Of a stretch of 64,000 bases of DNA, positions 33,887 to 42,214 are shown piece after piece. The stretch's first letter is position 1. Every line of letters starts with the position of its first letter. Made by a program: the position numbers and the translations under genes. The notes beneath the pieces were generated by a model. It was not told the origin of the DNA. It worked only from the letters and a program-made list of their open reading frames with translations, and searched no databases. The DNA comes from Salipaludibacillus aurantiacus. Lineage in GTDB: Bacteria > Bacillota > Bacilli > Bacillales > Salisediminibacteriaceae. Location: positions 30,352-94,351 of the forward strand of contig NZ_FOGT01000017.1 of assembly GCF_900111295.1 (NCBI RefSeq), given 5' to 3'.

Positions 33887-35530
33887 ATGACAAAAAAAGC
33901 AAACCAGTTAGGGACAGACACACAATTACTCCACGCGGGTCAGGTACCTGATCCTGCTACAGGAGCGAGAGCGGTTCCGATCTATCAAACGACTTCATAT
34001 GTCTTTGACGATGCTGAACATGCTGAAAGACTGTTTTCATTACAGGAGCCAGGTAATATTTACAGCCGGATTATGAATCCGACCGTGGACGCTTTTGAAA
34101 AAAGAATGGCTGTGCTGGAAGATGGGGTAGGCGCTTTAGCTACTTCTTCAGGGATGGCAGCTATTACAATGACCATTCTTAATATAGCTCACCCTGGTGA
34201 TGAAATAGTCGCGGCCTCAAACTTATATGGGGGAACCTATAACCTCTTTGCTGTCACTTTGCCAAAATACGGGATTAAAGTAATATTTGCCGATGCTTCT
34301 AAACCAGAGGAAATACGAAAGGCAATTAATGACCGTACCAAAGCAGTATTTGCCGAGACTATAGGTAATCCCAGCTTAAATGTGCTGGATTTCGAAGCGA
34401 TATCGGACATAGCGCATGAAGCTCACATTCCGCTTATTATTGATAACACTTTCGGTTCCCCTGCAAACTGCAAACCGCTTCAACACGGAGCTGATATTGT
34501 AATACACTCTGCAACTAAATGGATTGGAGGGCACGGGACAACCATTGGGGGCGTGGTTATAGACGGAGGAAGATTCGAGTGGAATGAAGAGAAATTTCCT
34601 GAATTCCATAAACCAGATGATAGTTATCACGGTCTCGTTTATGCAAGAGACCTCGGAGATCTCGCCTTTATTCTCAAACTCCGCGTCCAATTAATGAGAG
34701 ATCTTGGTTCGTGCTTAAGTCCATATAACGCCTTTCAGCTGCTTCAAGGACTGGAAACTCTTTCTTTAAGAATGCAGAAACATCAGGAAAATGCTATGGC
34801 GTTAGCTGAAAAGCTGAAGGCTCACCCGGCAGTTGACTGGGTAAGTTACCCGGGCCTTGAAGAACACCCTGCTCATCAGCTCGGAAAAAAATACTTGAAG
34901 AATGGGTTTGGCGCTGTAGTCAACTTCGGAATTAACGGCGGACTTGAAGCTGGAAGAGAGCTTATCCGCAACGTTAAACTCTGGTCGCATGTGGCAAATG
35001 TGGGGGATGCTAAAAGTTTAATTATTCATCCTGCCAGTACCACCCATTTACAGCTTTCCAAGGAGGATCAGCTAACAAGCGGGGTCACAGATGATCTTGT
35101 AAGACTCTCTGTCGGACTGGAAAATCTCGAAGACATTTATGCCGACCTAGAGCAGGCTCTTGAAAAGGCAACCGGCAAGCAGGAAACAGCGAAGGGCTAT
35201 AATAGAGAAGAGATTCTGTCAGAAGCCAGAGCATCAGCTATTGAACATGCTGAAGAAGGGCCGCGCAGAAAAGCGATAATGGTGGCAGGGGATGACAATG
35301 AGTGCTTAAAACCATGGTCACGGTTAGGTTACCGTATTGTTTCCTCTGATTTAGAAACTGAGCCGGATTTAAATATAGACTATCTGTTTGTCACTTCAGC
35401 TGAACTGGACAGCGCTAAATTGAAAACCCTCGCAGAAAAAAATAAGCCATCTGCTGTATTAACAGTTGATAAACAGACAGAAGAGGCTGTTAAGGAGATA
35501 CTCAAAGAGGAAGCGGTTATTTCAATATAG
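33887..35530 (+). CDS. metY: O-acetylhomoserine sulfhydrylase with extra C-terminal domain
   Basis: The first ~430 residues are a standard Met[49 protein letters not shown] and the PLP Lys in [11 protein letters not shown]. The enzyme makes homocysteine from O-acetylhomoserine and sulfide. It is under S-box control, confirming a methionine role. Ordinary MetY proteins end near residue 430; this one has ~115 further residues (from about [13 protein letters not shown]) with an alpha/beta pattern ([27 protein letters not shown]) suggestive of a small Rossmann or CoA-binding-like domain. The function of this extension is unknown. No metX is adjacent. Confidence 0.9.
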   Translation: MTKKANQLGTDTQLLHAGQVPDPATGARAVPIYQTTSYVFDDAEHAERLFSLQEPGNIYSRIMNPTVDAFEKRMAVLEDGVGALATSSGMAAITMTILNIAHPGDEIVAASNLYGGTYNLFAVTLPKYGIKVIFADASKPEEIRKAINDRTKAVFAETIGNPSLNVLDFEAISDIAHEAHIPLIIDNTFGSPANCKPLQHGADIVIHSATKWIGGHGTTIGGVVIDGGRFEWNEEKFPEFHKPDDSYHGLVYARDLGDLAFILKLRVQLMRDLGSCLSPYNAFQLLQGLETLSLRMQKHQENAMALAEKLKAHPAVDWVSYPGLEEHPAHQLGKKYLKNGFGAVVNFGINGGLEAGRELIRNVKLWSHVANVGDAKSLIIHPASTTHLQLSKEDQLTSGVTDDLVRLSVGLENLEDIYADLEQALEKATGKQETAKGYNREEILSEARASAIEHAEEGPRRKAIMVAGDDNECLKPWSRLGYRIVSSDLETEPDLNIDYLFVTSAELDSAKLKTLAEKNKPSAVLTVDKQTEEAVKEILKEEAVISI

Positions 35531-35590
35531 TGATTTTTCTCATTTCACCATCCCGTGTTCTTTTGTATAATTAACGTCAAAGAGGACGGG

Positions 35591-36268
35591 ATGTATATGT
35601 TTAAAAAAATGCTGTACAGTATGGTTTCAATGACGATTATCATTATAGCAGGCATTCTTGTTTACCTCAGCCAGGTGACCGGACTGACGTTTGCTTTACC
35701 TGAAGAATCGCTGGGAAGTATACCAAATACATTTGAAAATGAAAATTACGTGTATTATCTAACTGATGACCAAATAAACGATGCGATTAAGAAAGCTGTT
35801 TCTTCCACAGATTTATTAGAAAACTTTCTCCTGGAAACGATTGAGGATACAACAGACGGCAGTCAAGTGGCGTTTGCTTATGTTGAAACTCCCTATTTAA
35901 CAGTGATCAATGAAGCAAGAAAATCTTTTGATCTTGAAGGCCGGCGGCCAGCCGGGGAGGAAATTAGAAGAAAGCTGACGGATTCTTTTCTCCCCGTACA
36001 TATCAGGTTTTATCAGAACAAAGGATTTGTCCACGACGTCAAAATTATACAGCAGGATGAAGAAATTATTCCTTTTAAGACAGAAACAAACGGTTCAGGA
36101 GCTGTTGAAACAATCTATTTACATATTATGGACGTGGATATGACCGAACCTGCTTATGTCTATGTCATGGACAGAGTAAACGAGGAGGCGTACCATATTT
36201 CCAAAATAGACTTTTATAACTATCAGCCGGAAGAGAAGCAGACGGGGAATAAACCAGCTCTCCAATAA
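35591..36268 (+). CDS. Membrane-anchored protein of unknown function
   Basis: A 225-residue protein with one N-terminal hydrophobic anchor (about residues 9-28, MVSMTIIIIAGILVYL) and a soluble extracellular part rich in acidic residues. No known motif was recognised. The ATG at 35591 follows AAAGAGGACGGG; the ORF extends further upstream without support. It converges on another unknown anchored acidic protein gene with a shared terminator. Confidence 0.6.
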   Translation: MYMFKKMLYSMVSMTIIIIAGILVYLSQVTGLTFALPEESLGSIPNTFENENYVYYLTDDQINDAIKKAVSSTDLLENFLLETIEDTTDGSQVAFAYVETPYLTVINEARKSFDLEGRRPAGEEIRRKLTDSFLPVHIRFYQNKGFVHDVKIIQQDEEIIPFKTETNGSGAVETIYLHIMDVDMTEPAYVYVMDRVNEEAYHISKIDFYNYQPEEKQTGNKPALQ

Positions 36269-36278
36269 AAAAACTGTA

Positions 36279-36325
36279 AAAACACAGCCTTCAGAAGCTG
36301 CATAAGCGCTGAAGGCTGTGTTTTA
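36279..36325. terminator. Bidirectional terminator between two unknown envelope genes
   Basis: AAAACACAGCCTTCAG pairs with CTGAAGGCTGTGTTTT across a 14-nt loop; the minus-strand gene's stop lies at its edge. Confidence 0.85.
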
Positions 36326-37093
36326 GTTTTCCTCGAATAAAGAAGGGTTATTTTCAATTAATTCCTCTATCACTTCTTGTTCAAAACTATAAAATAATTG
36401 CTGGTAGTTTTCATCGGAAAGATCTGTTTCTTCACCGGCTTCTGAAGCTACATCTTCTTTAATAGACTCCCAGATAAACTGTTTAATAAAATGAATTTCC
36501 AATTGCCTTTTATAAAGGTTTCGATTTGTTTCAGCTAATTCTTCTAAAAGAATGATGGTATGAGTATCTTCTTCGAGAAAATTCTCTTGTTCTACATAAT
36601 TTACAAAGTCATCGTCGGAATATTCAAATCCGTATTCCCGGGAAGCATGATCATGCCAGCCCATAAGTTCCACTGAAATCCATTCTGCGTCCTGTTCAAT
36701 ATCTTCCTCATCAATTAGACTGTCTTCGTCAAACATTTGATAAGTCCGGTACAGCACTGAATGGTTAAATAAAGTTTGCTCGGACATATCAGTCTCATTT
36801 TCGTTTACCGAGCTTTTGCTAATCGCTTCCTGCGCATTTTCACGTAAATCTTCTTCCTCTTCTCCATTTAAATCTCCTGCAGCCTCATTACTCTGATCGC
36901 CCTCATTCTGCGGAGTAACAGTTTCATCTCCAGGTTCGGCTTCCTCCCCTAATTGATTTTCATTCGTCACTCCTACCTCAGGCTCTGTCGTATTTCCCGC
37001 CTGATTGTCACGTTCAAGTATAAACATAATAGTACTTAAAATCAGGAGAATAACAGAACCGGCAATAAGTATAATAACTTTATTTTTTTGCAT
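36323..37093 (-). CDS. Acidic membrane-anchored protein of unknown function
   Basis: The 256-residue protein has one N-terminal transmembrane anchor (residues ~6-26), then a highly acidic low-complexity linker (about 30-100, dense in Glu, Asp, Gln and Asn), then a helical domain (about 105-250) rich in Glu and aromatic residues. This composition is typical of secreted proteins of halophilic or alkaliphilic Bacillaceae. No family was recognised; lack of a lipobox makes it an uncleaved signal-anchor protein. Confidence 0.6.
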   Translation of the reverse strand: MQKNKVIILIAGSVILLILSTIMFILERDNQAGNTTEPEVGVTNENQLGEEAEPGDETVTPQNEGDQSNEAAGDLNGEEEEDLRENAQEAISKSSVNENETDMSEQTLFNHSVLYRTYQMFDEDSLIDEEDIEQDAEWISVELMGWHDHASREYGFEYSDDDFVNYVEQENFLEEDTHTIILLEELAETNRNLYKRQLEIHFIKQFIWESIKEDVASEAGEETDLSDENYQQLFYSFEQEVIEELIENNPSLFEEN

Positions 37094-37328
37094 GAGTCAC
37101 CTCGATAAATATGTAAAATTTAGGTTGCTTTTAAAAGTGTTTTTATTATACCACGTAACTTTCCTTCTAAGTAACAGGTTAATAAGACACAGGCAAAAAG
37201 TTATCCAGTACCACTTAGGACTTTTTACTGTTAAATATTCCTGAAACTTCTTAAGGAAGACAGACACCCTCTTAATTATTAGGCATAAGATGAGAACGGT
37301 TAAAGATAATAAAGGAGGAATGTCCCAT

Positions 37329-37571
37329 ATGTACTATGAAGAGGAGCGTAATCAACAGCAGGAGGAGACCGTTAAATATTCAGTTTTATATGATCCATTT
37401 GTTGTCCAGACCCTTCAATCGGTTACAGGTGCGAATGTGGTAATCCAGACGTGCCAAGGCAGTGTCAGAGGGAAAGTTGCAGATGTGAAACCAGATCACG
37501 TAGTGATTCAGCAGGACGATTCCACATTTTTTATTCGAATCCAGCAAATTATCTGGATTATGCCTACTTAA
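37329..37571 (+). CDS. yuzF: YuzF-like DUF2642 protein
   Basis: The 80-residue protein has a short charged N-terminus and an SH3/LSm-like beta domain (VVQTLQSVTGANVVIQT, GKVADVKPDHVVIQ). It resembles Bacillus YuzF/DUF2642 proteins of unknown function, some linked with spores. The start is ATG 37329, 10 nt after AAAGGAGG; an ATG at 37320 is too close to that site. A terminator (CAGCAGAGGC/GCCTCTGCTG, about 37582-37605) follows. Confidence 0.72.
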   Translation: MYYEEERNQQQEETVKYSVLYDPFVVQTLQSVTGANVVIQTCQGSVRGKVADVKPDHVVIQQDDSTFFIRIQQIIWIMPT

Positions 37572-37579
37572 TATAAAGT

Positions 37580-37610
37580 TAACAGCAGAGGCGAGCCTCT
37601 GCTGTTATTA
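37580..37610 (+). terminator. Terminator of yuzF-like gene
   Basis: AACAGCAGAGGC pairs with GCCTCTGCTGTT around GA, followed by ATTAATT. Confidence 0.75.
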
Positions 37611-37731
37611 ATTATTTGCCTGAAAGCTGAAAAGTTGGATGTTTTCTCACATTTACCCTCTTAAATCTGCTCCTCGTCACGTTATAATGAAGAAGAATCA
37701 GGTTCAATTTAAATTAAGGAGGAAATGATAG

Positions 37732-38169
37732 ATGCTGGATGAGAATTATAAACACGTTCTATTAGCTTATGACGGCTCAGTGGACGCAGAAAAAGCTCTT
37801 TTTAAGGCTGTCAATCTTGCGAGACGGAATAATGCAAAACTGACTGTCGCCTATGTCGTCGATGTTCGCTCTCCCCATATTTTTGCTGACAAGCCTGGTA
37901 AAATAGACGAGCTTGCAGATGAGCATGGTAAAGAGATGAAACTGAAAATGAAGGAAAAAATAGAGGAGTACGGGTTTGACAATTACCATCTCAGAATTGA
38001 AAAAGGTAATCCTAAAACGGTGATTACGTATGATCTAATAGATGAGGTGGGAGCCGATATAGTTATTTGCGGCTCAAATGGAATCGATTCATATGACCAG
38101 ATGATTATGGGTAGCACTTCTGAAAACATTGTCAGATATTCTTCTGTAGATGTCCTTGTTATAAAATAA
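37732..38169 (+). CDS. Universal stress protein, UspA family
   Basis: The 145-residue protein shows the complete ATP-binding UspA fold: HVLLAYDGSVDAEKAL at the start and the nucleotide loop GSNGIDSYDQMIMGSTSENIV followed by VDVLVIK. It is cytoplasmic and its precise stress is unknown. The ribosome site is AAGGAGGAAATGATAG. A downstream hairpin (CCAGAT/ATCTGG, about 38218-38235) is not a convincing terminator. Confidence 0.85.
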   Translation: MLDENYKHVLLAYDGSVDAEKALFKAVNLARRNNAKLTVAYVVDVRSPHIFADKPGKIDELADEHGKEMKLKMKEKIEEYGFDNYHLRIEKGNPKTVITYDLIDEVGADIVICGSNGIDSYDQMIMGSTSENIVRYSSVDVLVIK

Positions 38170-38302
38170 ATACCTTTAGACTGATTTAAAGGTGAGTAAG
38201 CGGGATGGACGACCGATCCAGATCTCAATCTGGCATTTGGTTTAATCCTATTTAACTTGGTTAGAAGAGTCATTAAAAATGAGAGGCTTAGACAATCCAT
38301 AC

Positions 38303-38342
38303 AATAAAGGAATGGCATCATACGAGCCATTCCTTTATGCTT
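38303..38342. terminator. Terminator of the polysaccharide deacetylase gene
   Basis: AAAGGAATGGC pairs with GCCATTCCTTT around a ~10-nt loop between convergent genes. Confidence 0.7.
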
Positions 38343-38353
38343 AGTCTCATTTT

Positions 38354-39238
38354 TTATTCTGTTAATTTCTGTCCGTCCAGCAGAACAAATGAATAGCCTG
38401 CTGCCTTCAGTTCAGGAATAGCTTTTTTTACACCTTCAGCTGTTCCGCTTGAAGGCTGATTCATGTGCAGTAAAGGAATAGAGCCAGGTGAGGCGGAAAG
38501 AAGAGATTCTTTTACTTGTTCAGCTGAATAAGTGGCTCCTGCATCTCCGAGAACATCATAATTAACGGCTGTCAGGCCAAGATCCTCTATAACTTTTATG
38601 GCTATATTATCGTAATAAGCCGTGCCGGACCTGAAAAATTCCGGGCTTTCCCCTGTCATCTCCTCAATAAGAGACTGATTAATCATGATTTCATCGATGA
38701 CTTCTTCAACTGATCCCGTGCCTTCAATTCCCCAGGCAGTCTTCCCGGCAATTGATAAGGGGAGATGTTCTGTGCCGTGGTTTTGCACCGAAAAGAGCGG
38801 ATCATCAGCCAAATCTTTAAATACCTGTTCATTAGAAGTAATCCACCTGGCATTAAAGAATAGTGTAGCAGGAATACTTTCTTCTCTTAAAAAATCGATT
38901 AGTTCTTCATCATATTCATCTCCAAACGGCCCTCCACAGGCATCAAAGGTAAGAGCAACCACTTTTTCATCAGTTTCTATTCTGTTTCTAACTCCTGACA
39001 CCCTTTCTCCCCATTCGTCAGCTTCTTCAGTGTGTCCTTCCCATTTCTGCCTGACTTGCTTTTCTGTATTAATGCCGTTGTCCGGGAATTTTTGCGAAGT
39101 AGAAAGGTCTTTTTGGAAATGCTTATAAACTGGGGATGACCGGGCTGTTTTTTGATAATCGGAACTGTTGATAATAACGTACAGCACACCTGTGGCAGCT
39201 AGCAGTACGAGTATAATAAACACTCTTAATAGTTTCAT
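38354..39238 (-). CDS. Polysaccharide deacetylase (NodB/CE4 domain), membrane-anchored
   Basis: The 294-residue protein has an N-terminal signal-anchor (about residues 4-24) and a CE4 domain (about 90-290) that should deacetylate cell-wall polymers outside the membrane. The HxxxH metal motif is present (NHGTEH), along with FFRSGTAYYD and a late LLHMNQ. Motif 1 is variant: TFDACGG in place of TFDDGP, replacing the usual second Asp. The ATG at 39238 follows AGGAGATTCCT; an ATG five codons upstream overlaps the ribosome site. Confidence 0.8.
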   Translation of the reverse strand: MKLLRVFIILVLLAATGVLYVIINSSDYQKTARSSPVYKHFQKDLSTSQKFPDNGINTEKQVRQKWEGHTEEADEWGERVSGVRNRIETDEKVVALTFDACGGPFGDEYDEELIDFLREESIPATLFFNARWITSNEQVFKDLADDPLFSVQNHGTEHLPLSIAGKTAWGIEGTGSVEEVIDEIMINQSLIEEMTGESPEFFRSGTAYYDNIAIKVIEDLGLTAVNYDVLGDAGATYSAEQVKESLLSASPGSIPLLHMNQPSSGTAEGVKKAIPELKAAGYSFVLLDGQKLTE

Positions 39239-39392
39239 AGGAATCTCCTGCATTTTTTGACATAAAATGTGATACCAGTCACAGATTTACTAATATAATC
39301 CTCTTACAATGAAATTGTACCAATTTTAATTAGCTTGGCAAGAGCCTCAAAACGATCAGGTAAGGAAGATAAATCAGAAGGAGCTTAAACTT

Positions 39393-39436
39393 AAGGCTGT
39401 CCCTTGTGGACAGCCTTTCCTTAACGCCTATATAAT
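39393..39436 (+). promoter_or_regulatory. Hairpin and -10 element before the fdhE operon
   Basis: AAGGCTGTCC (39393-39402) pairs with GGACAGCCTT (39408-39417). A perfect TATAAT follows at 39431-39436, 33 nt before the fdhE start, with no good -35. The hairpin may end an upstream transcript or lie in a control leader. Confidence 0.4.
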
Positions 39437-39468
39437 AAGGGAAAGCACATCAAATAAGGGGGATTTTT

Positions 39469-40260
39469 ATGAATCCGAATGTGGTGTCTGAAGAGTATTT
39501 GAATTTGCAAAAAGCAATTATTAATAAACAGGATGATTTACGTGAGCGTTTTCAGGCTGTGCTCAATTTAAACTTATCTAAAAATGAGTTAAACGGGGAA
39601 ATTCCAGTGTTGCCTCAATTAAAAGGAAGTCCGGTCCCGGGAGAATTATACAGGGAAAGCATTAAAGAAATTGAAAGCGTTCTTTCGGAGCAGCAGCCAG
39701 AGCTTAGGGAGGAGTTATCAAGGTTAACAGCGAACTTAACAGATGAAGATATTTTAAAATGGATAAAAGAATCTGTTACCTATAACACGGCCTATTTTCA
39801 AACTTTTGCTGACAAAAATGAGCTTTCGGCCTGGCTTCCTCATTTTCTCGCTGAACAGGCATTAAGGCCATTTATGCATTTACTTGCACAGGCGTGCCGG
39901 CCGTTTATAAATGAGTTTGAAGTGATGGGTACCTGCCCGTGCTGCGGGGAACCTCACCGGCTGGGAAAAATAGAAAATAAAGGCCGTAAATTCCTGTATT
40001 GCCCAAGGTGTGAGACAGAATGGAAACAGAGGCGGCTCCAATGTGTACACTGTGGGGATGATCGCCATGAACATTTGTTTTATATTACTATTAAAGAAGA
40101 TGAGACAGCAAAGCTTGAAGTTTGTGAAACGTGCAATAACTATTTAAAGTTAGTGGAAACGAAAAAGCTCCTTGAGAAAAAAACAGCTGCCCTGCTTGAT
40201 TTAGAGACGATCCATCTGGATTTCGTTGCTCAGGAAGAAGGGTATGGAGAGGGACAGTAA
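39469..40260 (+). CDS. fdhE: Formate dehydrogenase accessory protein
   Basis: FdhE is a rubredoxin-like cytoplasmic iron protein needed for active respiratory formate dehydrogenase. The 263-residue product has a helical N-terminal half (about 1-150) and a zinc-ribbon-like C-terminal half with four CxxC pairs: CPCC, CPRC, CVHC and CETC (about residues 155-222). It is first in an operon with mobA, two moeA genes and tatA. The dehydrogenase itself is not in the window. In many bacteria that enzyme is a selenoprotein, which is relevant to the UGA-containing redoxin at 1087-1605. Confidence 0.88.
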   Translation: MNPNVVSEEYLNLQKAIINKQDDLRERFQAVLNLNLSKNELNGEIPVLPQLKGSPVPGELYRESIKEIESVLSEQQPELREELSRLTANLTDEDILKWIKESVTYNTAYFQTFADKNELSAWLPHFLAEQALRPFMHLLAQACRPFINEFEVMGTCPCCGEPHRLGKIENKGRKFLYCPRCETEWKQRRLQCVHCGDDRHEHLFYITIKEDETAKLEVCETCNNYLKLVETKKLLEKKTAALLDLETIHLDFVAQEEGYGEGQ

Positions 40261-40274
40261 AGGAGACAACGGGT

Positions 40275-40886
40275 ATGGAACTGACAGGAATTCTGCTTGC
40301 AGGCGGCAAATCAAGCCGGATGGGAACTGATAAAGCACTCTTGCAGATAGACGGAAAGGAAAACATTATCAGGCTGAAAGAAAAGCTGGATCCGGTAACA
40401 AAAGAACTTCTTTTAGTAACGAATGATCCGGATAACTATCATTTTCTTAAGTTACCAGTTGTACAGGATAAAGCAAAAGGACAAGGACCTCTTGCCGGAA
40501 TTGAAGCGGGTTTAACTCATTCAAATTCAGGGTGGAACCTTTTCGTTGCGTGTGACTTGCCGTTTTTTACCACTAAGGTTGTTGAAGTATTAGTAAAAAC
40601 AGCCAAAAGTTCGCCTGGGGTTCAGGCAGTCGTACCGGTGTCAGAAAACAGGGAACACCCGCTGTATGCCTTATATCATCAGTCCTCTCTGCCGTATGTC
40701 AGGTACTGTCTGGAAAACAATAAAAGGCGCATCCGCGATTTACTGGCAGGCCTGAATGTGGCGAGAGTTGAGGAAAGTGAATTAAGAAAACACGGTATGA
40801 CTAATGAGGAAATTAAAACGGCTTTTTTTAATATGAACCGGCCTGAAGATTATCGTTGGGCCAGGGAACAGAATGCCCAATTTTAA
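40275..40886 (+). CDS. mobA: Molybdenum cofactor guanylyltransferase
   Basis: The 203-residue protein joins GMP to molybdopterin for bis-MGD enzymes such as formate dehydrogenase. It opens with LTGILLAGGKSSRMGTDKALL (nucleotide loop) and has GQGPLAGIEAGL and VACDLPFFT. It begins 14 nt after fdhE behind AAAGGAGACAACGGGT and is followed 24 nt later by moeA. Confidence 0.9.
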   Translation: MELTGILLAGGKSSRMGTDKALLQIDGKENIIRLKEKLDPVTKELLLVTNDPDNYHFLKLPVVQDKAKGQGPLAGIEAGLTHSNSGWNLFVACDLPFFTTKVVEVLVKTAKSSPGVQAVVPVSENREHPLYALYHQSSLPYVRYCLENNKRRIRDLLAGLNVARVEESELRKHGMTNEEIKTAFFNMNRPEDYRWAREQNAQF

Positions 40887-40910
40887 TATAGTCGTGTGAG
40901 GGGGGAACCA

Positions 40911-42146
40911 ATGGATTTTTTCAGAGTTCAGCCAGTAAATAAAGTGATTGAGCTGATTGAAGAGTATGTACAGCCTGTCAGCAAAACAGAAGTCGTTTCA
41001 CTTTCAGAAGCATCCGGGCGAATAGTGGCTGAAAATGTTTACGCCAGAGAAGATGTGCCATCCTTTTCCCGTTCAACTGTTGATGGTTTTGCAGTTAAAT
41101 CAAACGATACATATGGGGTTAGTGAAATGATGCCGGGCTTTCTCAGCGTAATTGGAGAAGTGGAGATGGGCCGGCTCTCTGAGTATGATGTGCAACAGGG
41201 ACAAGCTGTGTATGTTCCTACCGGCGGCATGCTTCCGACAGGCTGCAATGCTGTCGTTATGATTGAAGATTGCGAGCAGGTGGAAGACATCGTCAATGTC
41301 TCCCGCTCAGTAGCTACAAATGAAAACGTCATTTTAAAAGGGGAAGATGTTAAGGCGGGTGAAGTTCTGATTAAAAAAGGGACAAAGCTGCGGCCGCAGG
41401 AACTGGGAGCTCTTGCATCCCTTGGCATCGATACCGTTGCTGTTGTCAAAAAAGTTATAATAGGCTACTTATCTTCAGGTGATGAGATTGTTCCATTCAG
41501 TACGACAGATCTCCCGCCTGGAAAAATCAGAGATGTTAATGGTGTTTCTATTCCTGCACTGGCAGAACAGTGGGGAGCAGAGGTTCACATCAGTGACATA
41601 GCCAATGATAATTATTCTGACTTCAGAGATAAAGCCGAGCACTTATTTCAGGAATGCGATGCTCTGTTTATATCCGGGGGAAGTTCAGTCGGAGCAAAAG
41701 ATTATACAACTGAAGTGATCGCATCTTTAGGAAATGGAGATCCGGGAATTCTTGTACATGGGGTGTCTGTCAAACCTGGGAAACCAACTATTCTTTCTGT
41801 TTCTTCAAAAAAACCAGTGGTAGGCCTTCCGGGTCACCCTGCCTCTGCGATGATTATATTCCAGTTATTTGGAAAACGAATTATATCGCACTTAACTGGC
41901 CAAGGAGAAGTTTTTCCTCTCACAGGGAAAGCTTCAGTGTCACAAAATATTCCCTCCTCACCCGGGCGTACAGACTTTATTCGTGTTACTCTTGAAGAAG
42001 GGAATCCCTTCCCAAAAGCGACTCCTGTCCTTGGAAAATCCGGGTTGATAAAAACCCTGGTAAACAGTGACGCCCTTCTGGAAATTGAAGCACCAAAAGA
42101 AGGAGTAAAACAAGGGGAAACGGTAACCGTGCATTACTTTATGTAA
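40911..42146 (+). CDS. moeA: Molybdopterin molybdenumtransferase MoeA
   Basis: MoeA inserts molybdate into adenylated molybdopterin. The 411-residue protein has the family's conserved stretches FSRSTVDGFAVKS, PTGGMLPTGCNAVVMIEDCE, ISGGSSVGAKDYT and VVGLPGHPASAMI, and the C-terminal domain IV. The ATG at 40911 follows GAGGGGGGAACCA; the frame opens a few codons upstream. It is followed by a second, fused moeA. Confidence 0.92.
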   Translation: MDFFRVQPVNKVIELIEEYVQPVSKTEVVSLSEASGRIVAENVYAREDVPSFSRSTVDGFAVKSNDTYGVSEMMPGFLSVIGEVEMGRLSEYDVQQGQAVYVPTGGMLPTGCNAVVMIEDCEQVEDIVNVSRSVATNENVILKGEDVKAGEVLIKKGTKLRPQELGALASLGIDTVAVVKKVIIGYLSSGDEIVPFSTTDLPPGKIRDVNGVSIPALAEQWGAEVHISDIANDNYSDFRDKAEHLFQECDALFISGGSSVGAKDYTTEVIASLGNGDPGILVHGVSVKPGKPTILSVSSKKPVVGLPGHPASAMIIFQLFGKRIISHLTGQGEVFPLTGKASVSQNIPSSPGRTDFIRVTLEEGNPFPKATPVLGKSGLIKTLVNSDALLEIEAPKEGVKQGETVTVHYFM

Positions 42147-42214
42147 CCCTGCCATTCTGTCAGGGAAAGCACTTACTGTAAGCAGCTGATTAGCAGCATT
42201 TGGAGGGAGGACCT

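Noticed and set aside
38216..38237. Terminator after the UspA gene
   Set aside because: CCAGAT/ATCTGG hairpin has no T-run; transcription probably ends at the shared hairpin at 38303-38342.
39240..39468. Molybdenum cofactor or tungsten riboswitch before fdhE
   Set aside because: Only one simple hairpin and a -10 were seen; the conserved multi-helix Moco motif could not be found.
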